Source: SIG589 sp045652465
GTDB taxonomy: Bacteria > Bacillota > Clostridia > Oscillospirales > Acutalibacteraceae
Length of the DNA: 64,000 nt
Assembly: GCA_045652465.1 (NCBI GenBank)
Contig: JAZRUI010000006.1
Location: 20,252 to 84,251, forward strand
Reading direction: 5' to 3'
Shown here: positions 51,257-59,407 of the stretch, piece by piece
Position numbering within the stretch: the first letter of the stretch is position 1
Layout: every line of letters starts with the position of its first letter
Notes under the pieces: generated by a model
What the model was told of the DNA's origin: nothing
Databases searched by the model: none
Seen by the model: the letters and a program-made list of their open reading frames with translations, nothing else
Program-made: the position numbers and the translations under genes

Positions 51257-51968
51257 GTCGGATATTGGCAGGGTTCGCTCTTCCAATCAAGATTCTTTTT
51301 CGGCGGGTGAAATCCGTGATGCCGCATGGGCAATAGTTTGTGACGGTATGGGCGGTGCGAACGGCGGAAATATCGCAAGTGGCAAGGCTGTTAAAATCAT
51401 ATCCGATTGTATAGCCGGTGCTTATCATTCCGAAATGAGTGCAAACGGGGTTTCAGCAATGCTGGAGTCCGCCATAATTGCGGCAAATCTTAATATATAT
51501 GATGAAGCCGCTGAAAACGAAAGCCTTCAGGGTATGGGAACAACGGTGGTTGCTGCGGTTGTTGCAAACGAACGAATTGTTCTTGCCCATGCGGGAGATA
51601 GTCGCGCCTATCTTTATGATTCGGGTGATTTAAAGCAAATAACCCGTGACCATTCAATGGTTCAAAAGATGGTTGAGCGCGGCGAAATAACCGCTGATGA
51701 AGCCCGTAATGACCCGAGAAAGAATGTTATAACTCGTGCTTTGGGTGTTGCGGAGGATATTGAGGTTGAGTTCGGCGAAATTGATTTTCCGAAGGATTCA
51801 ATTTTAATCCTTTGTACTGATGGTCTTACTAATTATGTTGATTCGGGTCAAATGACCTCGATAATAAGCAGTAATGCTTTTGAAGTATGTCCGCAACTAT
51901 TGGTCGATGCTGCAAATCAGGGCGGCGGAACCGATAACATAACGGTTGTTATGATTAAGAACGCATAA
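51240..51968 (+). CDS. stp: PP2C-type Ser/Thr phosphatase (Stp/PrpC)
   Basis: 242 residues; reverses PrkC phosphorylation. RSSNQDSFSAG (about 14-24), CDGMGGANGGNIAS (metal-binding Asp-Gly, about 36-49), VLAHAGDSRAYLYDSG (about 113-128) and LCTDGLTNYVD, CXXXGGGTDNITVV-like NQGGGTDNITVVMI. The ATG at 51240 follows AGGAGGGA inside the rlmN end. It is paired with prkC as usual in Bacillota. Confidence 0.95.
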   Translation: MKIASRSDIGRVRSSNQDSFSAGEIRDAAWAIVCDGMGGANGGNIASGKAVKIISDCIAGAYHSEMSANGVSAMLESAIIAANLNIYDEAAENESLQGMGTTVVAAVVANERIVLAHAGDSRAYLYDSGDLKQITRDHSMVQKMVERGEITADEARNDPRKNVITRALGVAEDIEVEFGEIDFPKDSILILCTDGLTNYVDSGQMTSIISSNAFEVCPQLLVDAANQGGGTDNITVVMIKNA

Positions 51969-51994
51969 GTTCGTTTGAGTCTGGAGGAAGATTT

Positions 51995-53986
51995 ATGGAT
52001 AAATATGTTGGAAAACGTCTTGATGGACGCTATGAAATTCAAGAAATTATCGGCGTTGGCGGTATGGCCGTTGTTTATAAGGCCTTCGATAATGTTGAAA
52101 ACAAAATCGTTGCTATCAAAATTTTAAAGGAAGAGTTCTCTAATAACGAGGAGTTCTTAAGAAGATTTAAAAATGAATCAAAGGCAATCGCTATGATGTC
52201 GCATCCCAACATTGTTAAGGTTAACGATGTTAGCTTTGGCGATTTGATTCAGTATATCGTTATGGAATATATCGACGGTATAACCCTTAAGCAGTATATC
52301 GAGCGCGAGGGAAGCCTCCCTTGGAAGGATGCAGTTCACTTTATTCTTCAGGTGCTCCGCGGACTTCAGCACGCTCATGACCGCGGTATCGTTCATCGCG
52401 ACATTAAACCGCAAAATATTATGGTTTTGCAGGACGGAACCATTAAGGTAACCGACTTTGGTATTGCCCGTTTTGCAAGAAGCGAGCAAAAAACCATAAC
52501 CGATAAGGCTATCGGTTCGGTTCATTACATCAGCCCCGAGCAAGCAAGGGGAGAGGTTACCGATGAGAAGAGCGATGTTTATTCGGTTGGCGTTATTCTC
52601 TATGAAATGTTGACAGGTCAGTTGCCCTTCCAGGCTGAAAATGCTGTTTCGGTTGCTATAATGCAGCTTCAGCGCGAGCCTTCGTTGCCGACCGAAATCA
52701 ACGGCTCCATTCCGCTCGGTCTTGAGCAAATAACCATGCATGCTATGCAAAAGGATGCAACCAAGCGCTATAAATCCGCCGCTGAAATGCTTTGCGATTT
52801 AGATGCTTTCCGCAAGGACCCTGCCGCCACATTTGAATATGCATATTTTGTTGATAATTCTCCCACAAAGTTTATCAGCGATGAAAATGAAGTTGCTTCG
52901 GAAGAGGAAGAAGCCGATGAAAAGGTTCCGATTATTCCTATTCTTGCAGGCGTAGCCGCCGCTTTGGTTGTTGCTGCTGTTGTTGTTCTCGCGGTTGTTC
53001 TTGGTTGGTTCAACAAAAAGGATAAAACCTATGAATGCCCCAATTTCGTTGGTATGACCTATGAAGAGGTTTTAAACAGCGAATATAACGAACTCTTCAA
53101 CATCGTTCCCAAGTGGGAGCATAGCAGCGACCAGCCTAATGCAACCGTATTTAAGCAAAGCCCCGATGCTCAAAACAAAAAGCTTAAAGAAAATGCGAAA
53201 ATAACCGTGTATATCAGCCTTGGAACCAGCACCGTTGCCGTTCCCGATGTAACGGGATACAGTCAGGCGCTTGCTGAGGCAACCTTGCTCGGCAAGGGAT
53301 TCGTTGTTAATATTGTCGAAATGCCTCATGAGGTTTTCGAAGCAGGCAAGGTTATCAAGACATCTCCGCAGGCAACAACCAATCTTTTCCCCGGCGATGA
53401 GGTAACAATGTATGTTAGTCTTGGCGCCGATGCGGTTATGGTTAAGCTTCCCAATGTTATCGGCCTTTCCGAAGAGAAGGCAAAAGAGGATATTGCGGCT
53501 GAAGGTCTTTCCTCTAAGGTAGTTTATGTTGATAGCACTGCTCCCAAGGGAGTTGTTGTTGACCAGTCTCCGTCGCCCAACGATACCGAGATGGTTAGCT
53601 TGGGAACCGAAATTATCATTTCGGTAAGCTCAGGCGTTGTTAACTATAAATATGACCTTACTATCGATTTGCCCACCGATTATAAAGCGGATATAGGTTA
53701 TGTTTCACTTTGGATAAACGACAAGGATTGCTTCGCTGCAACCGAAAATAAGATTAATATCAATGCATACGGTTCTTATAATTTCAAGATAGAAACGACC
53801 GAAAAGAATATGGAATTCATCGTTAAACTTAGCGTTAAGCTTGATGATGTAAAAGATTATGATGACTATCTTAAAATTAAGGTAACCGACCCCGAAACGG
53901 GAGAATATGATATTTTAGATTATTATTCATACCCCGTAAAGAGCACTGATACCAGCTCCGAGCCCGCAAGTTCGGAGAATCAATAA
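51995..53986 (+). CDS. prkC: PASTA-domain Ser/Thr kinase PrkC
   Basis: 663 residues. Cytoplasmic kinase domain (about 10-275): GVGGMAVVYKA, VAIKIL (Lys), GIVHRDIKPQN, TDFGIARF and SVHYISPEQARGE. An acidic juxtamembrane segment, one transmembrane helix (about 315-340), then three PASTA repeats (about 343-410, 414-480, 485-550; FVGMTYEEVLN, DVTGYSQALAEATLLGKGF, NVIGLSEEKAKEDIAAEGL) and a C-terminal beta-type domain of about 100 residues. PASTA kinases sense cell-wall fragments and regulate growth and spore germination. GGAGG precedes the ATG. Confidence 0.96.
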   Translation: MDKYVGKRLDGRYEIQEIIGVGGMAVVYKAFDNVENKIVAIKILKEEFSNNEEFLRRFKNESKAIAMMSHPNIVKVNDVSFGDLIQYIVMEYIDGITLKQYIEREGSLPWKDAVHFILQVLRGLQHAHDRGIVHRDIKPQNIMVLQDGTIKVTDFGIARFARSEQKTITDKAIGSVHYISPEQARGEVTDEKSDVYSVGVILYEMLTGQLPFQAENAVSVAIMQLQREPSLPTEINGSIPLGLEQITMHAMQKDATKRYKSAAEMLCDLDAFRKDPAATFEYAYFVDNSPTKFISDENEVASEEEEADEKVPIIPILAGVAAALVVAAVVVLAVVLGWFNKKDKTYECPNFVGMTYEEVLNSEYNELFNIVPKWEHSSDQPNATVFKQSPDAQNKKLKENAKITVYISLGTSTVAVPDVTGYSQALAEATLLGKGFVVNIVEMPHEVFEAGKVIKTSPQATTNLFPGDEVTMYVSLGADAVMVKLPNVIGLSEEKAKEDIAAEGLSSKVVYVDSTAPKGVVVDQSPSPNDTEMVSLGTEIIISVSSGVVNYKYDLTIDLPTDYKADIGYVSLWINDKDCFAATENKININAYGSYNFKIETTEKNMEFIVKLSVKLDDVKDYDDYLKIKVTDPETGEYDILDYYSYPVKSTDTSSEPASSENQ

Positions 53987-53998
53987 TAGGGGTAAATA

Positions 53999-54892
53999 AT
54001 GAATAACGGTATTATCGTTAAAGCCTTATCAGGATTTTATTATGTTGCCATTGGCGACCGTGTTGTTGAATGCCACGCAAGGGGACTGTTTCGAAAGAAA
54101 AACGACAGTCCGCTTGTTGGCGACCGCGTTGAAATCGAGGTTTTGGCGGATGGCAGCGGCATTGTTAAGAACATTATGCCGCGCGCTAATTCGCTTAAGC
54201 GCCCGCCGATTGCTAATATTGATAAAATCTTTATCGTTTCGGCATATTCAACTCCCGCACCGAATACCTATGTAATCGACAGTATGACAGCGATTGCGGA
54301 GGATAAAAACATTAAACCTATTATCGTATTTAATAAGAGCGATATAGGAAGCTTTGAAGAAATCGCAAACGACTATAGGAAATGCGGTTTTGAGGTTTTT
54401 GTTGTGTCCGCCGCAACAGGCGAGGGCATTGATGCTATCCGCGAAGAATTAAAGGATAGCGTTTCGGTTTTCGCAGGCAATACAGGTGTTGGAAAATCGA
54501 GCCTTTTAAACGCTTTGTTTGGCGATTTATCCCTCAAAACGGGGGAGGTCAGCGAAAAGCTTGGCCGCGGAAGACACACTACCCGCCATGTTGAACTATA
54601 TTCGGTTGGCGATGGCGGCTTCGTTGCCGATACGCCGGGATTTTCCTCCATCGATATTGAGGAATCCGACCTGATTTTTAAAGAAAATCTCCAGTTTGCT
54701 TTCCGCGAATTTGAGGATTATATCGGCTCCTGCAAGTTTTCTTCCTGCACCCATACCGGGGAGCGCGGCTGCGCCGTTGCAGCGGCACTTGAGGAAGGAA
54801 AAATTGCCGAAAGTCGATATGAAAACTACAAACGCCTTTATTCCGAACTTTCTAAATTTAAGGAATGGGAAATAAAGGGCAATAAAAAGTAA
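53999..54892 (+). CDS. rsgA: Ribosome small-subunit GTPase RsgA
   Basis: 297 residues. N-terminal OB fold (SGFYYVAIGDRVVECHARGL), circularly permuted GTPase with G4 FNKSDIG (about 111) before G1 AGNTGVGKSSLLNAL (about 159-173) and G3 DTPGFSS, then the zinc finger CKFSSCTHTGERGC (about 244-257). It helps late 30S maturation. It follows prkC in the same order as B. subtilis cpgA. Confidence 0.95.
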   Translation: MNNGIIVKALSGFYYVAIGDRVVECHARGLFRKKNDSPLVGDRVEIEVLADGSGIVKNIMPRANSLKRPPIANIDKIFIVSAYSTPAPNTYVIDSMTAIAEDKNIKPIIVFNKSDIGSFEEIANDYRKCGFEVFVVSAATGEGIDAIREELKDSVSVFAGNTGVGKSSLLNALFGDLSLKTGEVSEKLGRGRHTTRHVELYSVGDGGFVADTPGFSSIDIEESDLIFKENLQFAFREFEDYIGSCKFSSCTHTGERGCAVAAALEEGKIAESRYENYKRLYSELSKFKEWEIKGNKK

Positions 54893-54896
54893 CAGA

Positions 54897-54947
54897 ATAT
54901 CACCGTTTTCGTATAATGATAGTAGGTTAGCGAAAGCGGTGATATTT
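54897..54947 (+). terminator. Large hairpin after rsgA, possible terminator or control hairpin
   Basis: ATATCACCGTTTTCG (54897-54911) pairs with CGAAAGCGGTGATAT (54931-54945; one G-U pair) around a 19-base loop and is followed by TTTTT. The loop contains TATAAT (54912-54917). The TTG of the next small ORF lies in the T run, so the hairpin could attenuate it. Confidence 0.55.
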
Positions 54948-55097
54948 TTGCGTAATAGAAGAAAATTCAATAGAGGCTTTTCGGCAGTTTTTTTCGGTAG
55001 CGGACTTTTGGTTTATTGTATGTGTCCTACAAGAATGTTGATTATGCTCCTATCGCTTGCAATCGTATGCCTTGGTATTTCCTGCACAAAATGCTGA
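54948..55097 (+). CDS. Small Cys-containing membrane protein, unknown
   Basis: A 49-residue frame starting at TTG (54948) behind GCGGTGAT. It has a basic N-terminus (LRNRRKFNRGF) and a hydrophobic remainder of one or two helices (SAVFFGSGLLVYCMCP and MLIMLLSLAIVCLGI), ending CTKC. Four Cys in 27 residues are notable. It lies between rsgA and spoVM, 13 bases before the spoVM start, so it may be a sporulation gene. I do not recognise a family, and the start is uncertain. Confidence 0.5.
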   Translation: MRNRRKFNRGFSAVFFGSGLLVYCMCPTRMLIMLLSLAIVCLGISCTKC

Positions 55098-55110
55098 TGG
55101 AGGTTATTTT

Positions 55111-55191
55111 ATGAAGGTAGTTGTTGTTAAGAGCCCTAAATTTTTGGGCGGTTTTCTCAAAATGATTTTCGGGTTCAAGAAAGAAAAATAA
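55111..55191 (+). CDS. spoVM: Stage V sporulation protein SpoVM
   Basis: A 26-residue amphipathic peptide, the exact length of B. subtilis SpoVM. It reads MKVVVVKSPKFLGGFLKM then IFGFKKEK; the PKFLGG core and basic C-terminus match the Bacillus protein, which recognises the curved forespore membrane and anchors SpoIVA and the coat. GGAGG precedes the ATG at 55111. Position downstream of stp-prkC-rsgA is the same neighbourhood as in B. subtilis. The gene is too short for routine ORF calling. Confidence 0.92.
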   Translation: MKVVVVKSPKFLGGFLKMIFGFKKEK

Positions 55192-55204
55192 AAGCTACAT
55201 AAAT

Positions 55205-55236
55205 GATAAGACCGAGCAATATTGCTCGGTCTTATT
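55205..55236 (+). terminator. Hairpin terminator after spoVM
   Basis: GATAAGACCGAGCAAT and ATTGCTCGGTCTTATT form a long stem with minimal loop; the T tract is weak. Confidence 0.7.
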
Positions 55237-55283
55237 CATATTCAGGGGCAACTTAAAGTAAATATTCTTAAAGGGGGAATTTT

Positions 55284-55991
55284 ATGAAAAAGCATTTGAT
55301 AGGTGCGGTTGCGATAATTGTTGCTGCTTTCTTTTCCTTTTCGGTTTTAATGAGTGCCCGTGAGATAATAAATCAGGCCTCAAATAATCATATTGATATG
55401 AGAAAAACGGTTATAATCGATGCAGGACACGGCGGGTTTGATGGCGGCGCGGTTGCCGAAGACGGAACGCCCGAAAAAGATATAAACCTGCAAATTGCAA
55501 AGAATTTGCGCGACTTTTTAGAACTATTTAATTTCCATGTTGTTATGACGCGAACCGAAGATATTTCAACCGAAACGAGCGAAAATCCGAACAACAAAAA
55601 GGTTAGTGACCTTAGAAACCGTTTAGCGCTTATGAGCAAATATGATGATGCCATTTTTGTCAGCGTTCACCTTAATAAATTCACTTCAACTTCGGTCAGC
55701 GGCGCGCAAACCTTTTATTCGCAAAATGCCGATGGCTCCGAAAAATTAGCGCAGTCGATTCACGGAAAAATTATTTCAATGCTCCAGCCCGAAAACATCC
55801 GCGAAATCAAAAAGGGAACTAAAAGTATTTTCCTGCTGCGCAACGCAACCTGTCCTGCGGTTATTGTTGAATGCGGCTTTTTGAGCAACAAAAGCGAGCT
55901 TGAAAAATTAAAGGATGAAAAATATCAAAGAATGATGGCATTTTGCATTTTTTGTGGTATAATAGATTATAATAACGGATTAAGGTTGTGA
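55284..55991 (+). CDS. cwlD: N-acetylmuramoyl-L-alanine amidase CwlD
   Basis: 235 residues. N-terminal membrane anchor or signal (LIGAVAIIVAAFFSFSVLM), then an Amidase_3 domain: VIIDAGHGGFDGGAV (His and Glu ligands, about 43-57), DLRNRLALMSKYDDAIFVSVHLN (His, about 130) and VIVECGFLSNKSE (catalytic Glu, about 197). CwlD makes muramic-delta-lactam in spore cortex. AAGGGGG precedes the ATG. It is followed by radA after four bases. Confidence 0.9.
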   Translation: MKKHLIGAVAIIVAAFFSFSVLMSAREIINQASNNHIDMRKTVIIDAGHGGFDGGAVAEDGTPEKDINLQIAKNLRDFLELFNFHVVMTRTEDISTETSENPNNKKVSDLRNRLALMSKYDDAIFVSVHLNKFTSTSVSGAQTFYSQNADGSEKLAQSIHGKIISMLQPENIREIKKGTKSIFLLRNATCPAVIVECGFLSNKSELEKLKDEKYQRMMAFCIFCGIIDYNNGLRL

Positions 55992-55995
55992 AAAA

Positions 55996-57357
55996 ATGGC
56001 GCAAAAACTTAAGAGCATATATGTTTGCAGCAGTTGCGGATATGAAACGCCAAAATGGATGGGCAAATGCCCCGAATGCAACGAATGGAACACCTTCGAA
56101 GAATCCATATTAGAGGTTTCAAAAGCCAGCGGTGCGCCCAAAGCCGCAAAAACGGTTAGCGCCAAACGAATTGATGAGATTTCGGTTGTTGATGAGCATC
56201 GTTATATAACCAATATTGGCGAGCTTGACCGAGTTTTGGGCGGCGGAATCGTTAAGGGTTCGGTTGTTCTTTTAAGCGGCGACCCCGGCATTGGCAAATC
56301 AACCATCCTTCTTCAAATTTGCGGCGCTATTGATAGAGAGCTTAATATTTTATATGTATCGGGCGAGGAATCATCGGTTCAAATTAAGCTTCGCGCCAAG
56401 CGCCTCGGCATCAATAACGATAACCTTAAAATCCTAACAGTTACTGATACCCAGTCGGTTTGCGAATACATAAACACCGAAAAACCCGACCTCGTTATGA
56501 TTGACTCTATTCAGACAATGACCATTGATGAGCTTTCTTCATCGGCGGGCAGCATTGTTCAGGTTCGCGAGTCAACTAATTTATTGCTCAGAACGGGCAA
56601 GAATCTCGATATCCCGATTATTATTGTCGGCCATGTTAATAAAGGCGGCGATATTGCGGGACCCAAGGTGCTTGAGCATATCGTTGATACCGTTTTATAT
56701 TTCGAGGGCGAGCGCAATCAGTCTTATCGAATTTTAAGAGCAATTAAAAACCGCTTTGGCTCAACTAATGAGATTGGCGTTTTTGAAATGAACGATGGCG
56801 GCCTCTCGGAGGTTGAAAATCCTTCAATGATGCTTCTCTCGGGGCGCAGCCAAAATGTTTCGGGTTCGAGCATTGCCTGCATTATTGAGGGCACACGACC
56901 CATTTTAGCCGAGGTTCAAGCCTTGGTAACCTCAACAGGCTTCGGCAACCCGCGCAGAATGTGCACGGGGTATGACTACAACCGCTATAACCTTATGCTC
57001 GCGGTTTTGGAAAAGCGAAACGGACTTTTCTTTTCGAATTTAGATGCTTATTTAAATATTGTTGGCGGAATGCGCCTCGATGAGCCTGCGGCGGATTTGC
57101 CCGTTGCTCTCGCGCTTGTATCGGCTTTGCGCGATATTCCGCTGCCCGAAGATTTAGTTGCCTTTGGCGAAATCGGTCTTTCGGGAGAGATTAGAAATGT
57201 TCCGAGAGCTGCTCTTCGCGTTAACGAAGCGGCAAGACTCGGCTTTAAGCGCTGCATAGTCCCTAAAACTAATATTAAGCAGTTAGAGGGCATAAAAGCG
57301 GATATCGAAATTATCCCCGTTCGCTATCTTCGCGATGCTATCGATTTAGTTAGATAA
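55996..57357 (+). CDS. radA: DNA repair protein RadA
   Basis: 453 residues. N-terminal zinc finger CSSCGYETPKWMGKCPEC (about 11-28), Walker A LSGDPGIGKSTILLQI (about 94-109), the RadA-specific KNRFGSTNEIGVFEM (about 250-264), and a Lon-like C-terminal domain (DLPVALALVSALRDIPLP, GEIGLSGEIRNVPRA). It acts in recombination branch migration and repair. The ATG at 55996 follows AAGGTTGTG. Confidence 0.96.
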   Translation: MAQKLKSIYVCSSCGYETPKWMGKCPECNEWNTFEESILEVSKASGAPKAAKTVSAKRIDEISVVDEHRYITNIGELDRVLGGGIVKGSVVLLSGDPGIGKSTILLQICGAIDRELNILYVSGEESSVQIKLRAKRLGINNDNLKILTVTDTQSVCEYINTEKPDLVMIDSIQTMTIDELSSSAGSIVQVRESTNLLLRTGKNLDIPIIIVGHVNKGGDIAGPKVLEHIVDTVLYFEGERNQSYRILRAIKNRFGSTNEIGVFEMNDGGLSEVENPSMMLLSGRSQNVSGSSIACIIEGTRPILAEVQALVTSTGFGNPRRMCTGYDYNRYNLMLAVLEKRNGLFFSNLDAYLNIVGGMRLDEPAADLPVALALVSALRDIPLPEDLVAFGEIGLSGEIRNVPRAALRVNEAARLGFKRCIVPKTNIKQLEGIKADIEIIPVRYLRDAIDLVR

Positions 57358-57358
57358 T

Positions 57359-57397
57359 TAAAACCCCAACCTTGGTTTATTCAAGGCTTGGGGTTTT
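57359..57397 (+). terminator. Intrinsic terminator after radA
   Basis: AAAACCCCAACCTTG pairs with CAAGGCTTGGGGTTTT (one bulge) and ends in a T run. Confidence 0.85.
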
Positions 57398-57422
57398 TAA
57401 ATTAACAAAAACTACTTGTACG

Positions 57423-57431
57423 CATATGATA
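57423..57431 (+). promoter_or_regulatory. Candidate sigma-E/sigma-K -10 element of the cotJ operon
   Basis: CATATGATA fits the mother-cell -10 pattern CATAnnnTA, 34 bases before cotJA. No convincing -35 is visible. Confidence 0.4.
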
Positions 57432-57464
57432 TAGAGAAGAATCATAGTAACGGAGGAGAAAACT

Positions 57465-57719
57465 TTGGAAGATTTTTTTGATTTTTCGCGTGTCGCATTT
57501 TTAGACACAAAACAACCTAAACCACAAAAAACAATGGTAGGCGCAATGCTTGATAATATTCCTTCATGCATTGATTCCATGCCTCTTGCAATGGCATATG
57601 TTCCTATTCAAGGCTTTGGCGTTATGTATGAGCCCGAAAAGGCGCTATGCCGCGGAACGATTTTCCCCGATTTAGATAAGCCTTTTTTAGGCTGCAATCC
57701 GCAAAGGGGAGAGCATTAA
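57465..57719 (+). CDS. cotJA: Spore coat-associated protein CotJA
   Basis: 84 residues. The C-terminal part (AMAYVPIQGFGVMYEPEKAL, about 43-62, and GTIFPDLDKPFLG) is the conserved CotJA core. The TTG start at 57465 follows GGAGGAG. First gene of the mother-cell-expressed cotJABC operon; its stop overlaps the cotJB start by one base. Confidence 0.93.
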   Translation: MEDFFDFSRVAFLDTKQPKPQKTMVGAMLDNIPSCIDSMPLAMAYVPIQGFGVMYEPEKALCRGTIFPDLDKPFLGCNPQRGEH

Positions 57720-57985
57720 TGAATAAAGACCAAGCAATGCAGTTGCGCCGCTTATCGAGCGTGCATTTTGCACTTGTTGAACTAAACCTGTTTTTAGATA
57801 CTCATCCTCATAATGGCGAAGCACTTAAAATGTTTAACTCTTATAATGCTAAATATCAAACCTTGCTTCGCGCATATGAGCAGCAGTACGGACCTATAAC
57901 CGCCATGGGCACCATGGGTAATGCAACATGGGATTGGGTTAAAGGACCGTGGCCTTGGGAGCCTTTAAAGGAGAGCGATAAATAA
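57719..57985 (+). CDS. cotJB: Spore coat protein CotJB
   Basis: 88 residues. FALVELNLFLDTHPHNGEAL (about 19-38), then YEQQYGPITAMGTMGNAT and WDWVKGPWPWE are the family's conserved blocks. It sits between cotJA and cotJC, overlapping each by one base. Confidence 0.94.
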   Translation: MNKDQAMQLRRLSSVHFALVELNLFLDTHPHNGEALKMFNSYNAKYQTLLRAYEQQYGPITAMGTMGNATWDWVKGPWPWEPLKESDK

Positions 57986-58563
57986 TGTGGCAATATGAAA
58001 AGAAACTGCAGTATCCCGTTAATATCAAGAACCCTAATCCTAAACTTGCACAGCTTATCATGAGCCAATATGGCGGTCCCGATGGCGAGCTTGGCGCAAG
58101 CCTACGCTATTTGAGCCAGCGTTATGCAATGCCCTATAACGAGCTTAAGGGCTTGCTGACCGATGTTGCAACCGAGGAATTGGGCCACTTGGAGATGATT
58201 GGCACCATCGTTTATCAGCTAACCAAAAACCTAAACGATGAGCAAATTAGAACAGGCGGATTTGATGCCTATTTCGTTGACCACACAACAGGCATCTATC
58301 CCGCATCGGCAGCAGGCGTTCCTTATACGGCCGCTTATATGCAGTCGAAGGGCGATGTTCTAACCGACCTTCACGAGGACCTTGCCGCTGAACAAAAGGC
58401 AAGAACAACCTATGATAACATTTTGCGTTTTTGCGATGACCCCGATGTTGCTGACCCGATTAAATTCCTGCGCCAGCGCGAGGTTGTGCATTATCAACGC
58501 TTCGGTGAAGCACAGCAAACAAAGTGGAATGACGATGGCGGAGCAGCTGACAAAACCGCTTGA
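57985..58563 (+). CDS. cotJC: CotJC, manganese catalase-family spore coat protein
   Basis: 192 residues of the Mn-catalase family. MWQYEKKLQYPVNI at the start, GGPDGELGASLRYLSQRYAM (about 30-49), the ligand helix DVATEELGHLEMIG (about 64-77), DLHEDLAAEQKARTTYDNIL (about 130-149) and REVVHYQRFGEA (about 167-178) carry the expected Glu and His ligands. Likely protects spores against peroxide. Confidence 0.95.
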   Translation: MWQYEKKLQYPVNIKNPNPKLAQLIMSQYGGPDGELGASLRYLSQRYAMPYNELKGLLTDVATEELGHLEMIGTIVYQLTKNLNDEQIRTGGFDAYFVDHTTGIYPASAAGVPYTAAYMQSKGDVLTDLHEDLAAEQKARTTYDNILRFCDDPDVADPIKFLRQREVVHYQRFGEAQQTKWNDDGGAADKTA

Positions 58564-58600
58564 AATAAGGCTTTTTTAGTACATAAAAGGAGGATTTAAA

Positions 58601-58771
58601 ATGAAGCTGTTTAAGTGTATTGTTATGCTGATTTTAATATTAATTACTGTTCGGACAGGCTATCTTGCACTTTTGTATAAGGTCTCAACATCAACAGGAG
58701 CTTTTCTTATCTGTTTAGGTATCACCTTGTTTGTTGCAAGTGATGGCGGTCTTAAAAGAAAATCAAATTGA
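58601..58771 (+). CDS. 56-residue two-helix membrane protein, unknown
   Basis: ATG at 58601 follows AAAGGAGG. The product has two hydrophobic helices (about 4-26 and 33-46) and a basic end (GGLKRKSN). It is 37 bases after cotJC and may be cotranscribed. No family recognised. Confidence 0.65.
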   Translation: MKLFKCIVMLILILITVRTGYLALLYKVSTSTGAFLICLGITLFVASDGGLKRKSN

Positions 58772-58803
58772 ATAATTGCTATCTTGATTACGGCATAGTT
58801 ATA

Positions 58804-58847
58804 ATTAACCTACAAATTTTTAAATTATTGTTGATTTGTAGGTTAAT
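58804..58847. repeat. 14-bp inverted repeat at the Fic module promoter
   Basis: ATTAACCTACAAAT (58804-58817) and ATTTGTAGGTTAAT (58834-58847) are perfect inverse repeats around 16 AT-rich bases. The right arm overlaps the -35 region, which suits an autoregulatory operator; there is no T tract for a terminator. Confidence 0.7.
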
Positions 58848-58859
58848 TTGTGATATACT
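58831..58859 (+). promoter_or_regulatory. Promoter of the antitoxin-Fic operon
   Basis: TTGATT, 17 bp, TATACT, 24 bases before the antitoxin gene. Confidence 0.6.
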
Positions 58860-58882
58860 ATTAGTAGTCAGGAGGCTATGAT

Positions 58883-59404
58883 ATGAGAGATATTATTTTT
58901 GAATACAAAGAATTACTTGCATCAAAACTTGAATTTGAGCAAAAGCTTAGTGTGTTGCCCAAAGGATATATTTCTAAAAAGACGATTGGCGGTAAGCAGT
59001 ATTTATATTTGCAAACCCGTAACGGCGATACTGTTGAGAGCAAATACATTAAGGCAGAAGAAGTCGAAGAAATAACAAAACAGCTTTCTTTAAGAAAAGA
59101 ATACGAGGCAGCGTTGCCTGAGATTTTAATTAGACTTGCGGATATCGAAACCGCCGCAGAGTTGTTAGATAAAGCATTACTTCGCAAATTAAAAATGCTT
59201 AAACTCACAAGCGGTATGGATAGTATTTCCGCTGACGAAAAAGAGAAACGAATTTCCTTTTCAGATGCTATGACTTCAATCGAGGGTGTTCCTGTAAGTG
59301 ATAGGGTTAAAAACGACCTTGCAAATTGGAAAAACGGCAATATTACATTTTTGTCTGTGTTCGAGCAAACGCTCAGAAGATACGGTTTTGTAACGGAGGT
59401 ATAA
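58883..59404 (+). CDS. Fic antitoxin with VbhA-like C-terminal domain
   Basis: 173 residues. The N-terminal half (LPKGYISKKTIGGKQYLYLQ, KYIKAEEVEEITKQL) is a charged domain common in small Bacillota proteins, perhaps nucleic acid-binding. The C-terminal 45 residues fit the VbhA antitoxin helix: SFSDAMTSIEGVPVSDRVKN then LANWKNGNITFLSVF and RRYGF. The inhibitory motif (S/T)xxxE(G/N) is present as MTSIEG, with Met in the Ser/Thr place but Glu-Gly kept. It lies three bases before the Fic gene, as for class I Fic inhibitors, which block ATP binding. GGAGG lies upstream. Confidence 0.75.
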   Translation: MRDIIFEYKELLASKLEFEQKLSVLPKGYISKKTIGGKQYLYLQTRNGDTVESKYIKAEEVEEITKQLSLRKEYEAALPEILIRLADIETAAELLDKALLRKLKMLKLTSGMDSISADEKEKRISFSDAMTSIEGVPVSDRVKNDLANWKNGNITFLSVFEQTLRRYGFVTEV

Positions 59405-59407
59405 CAA

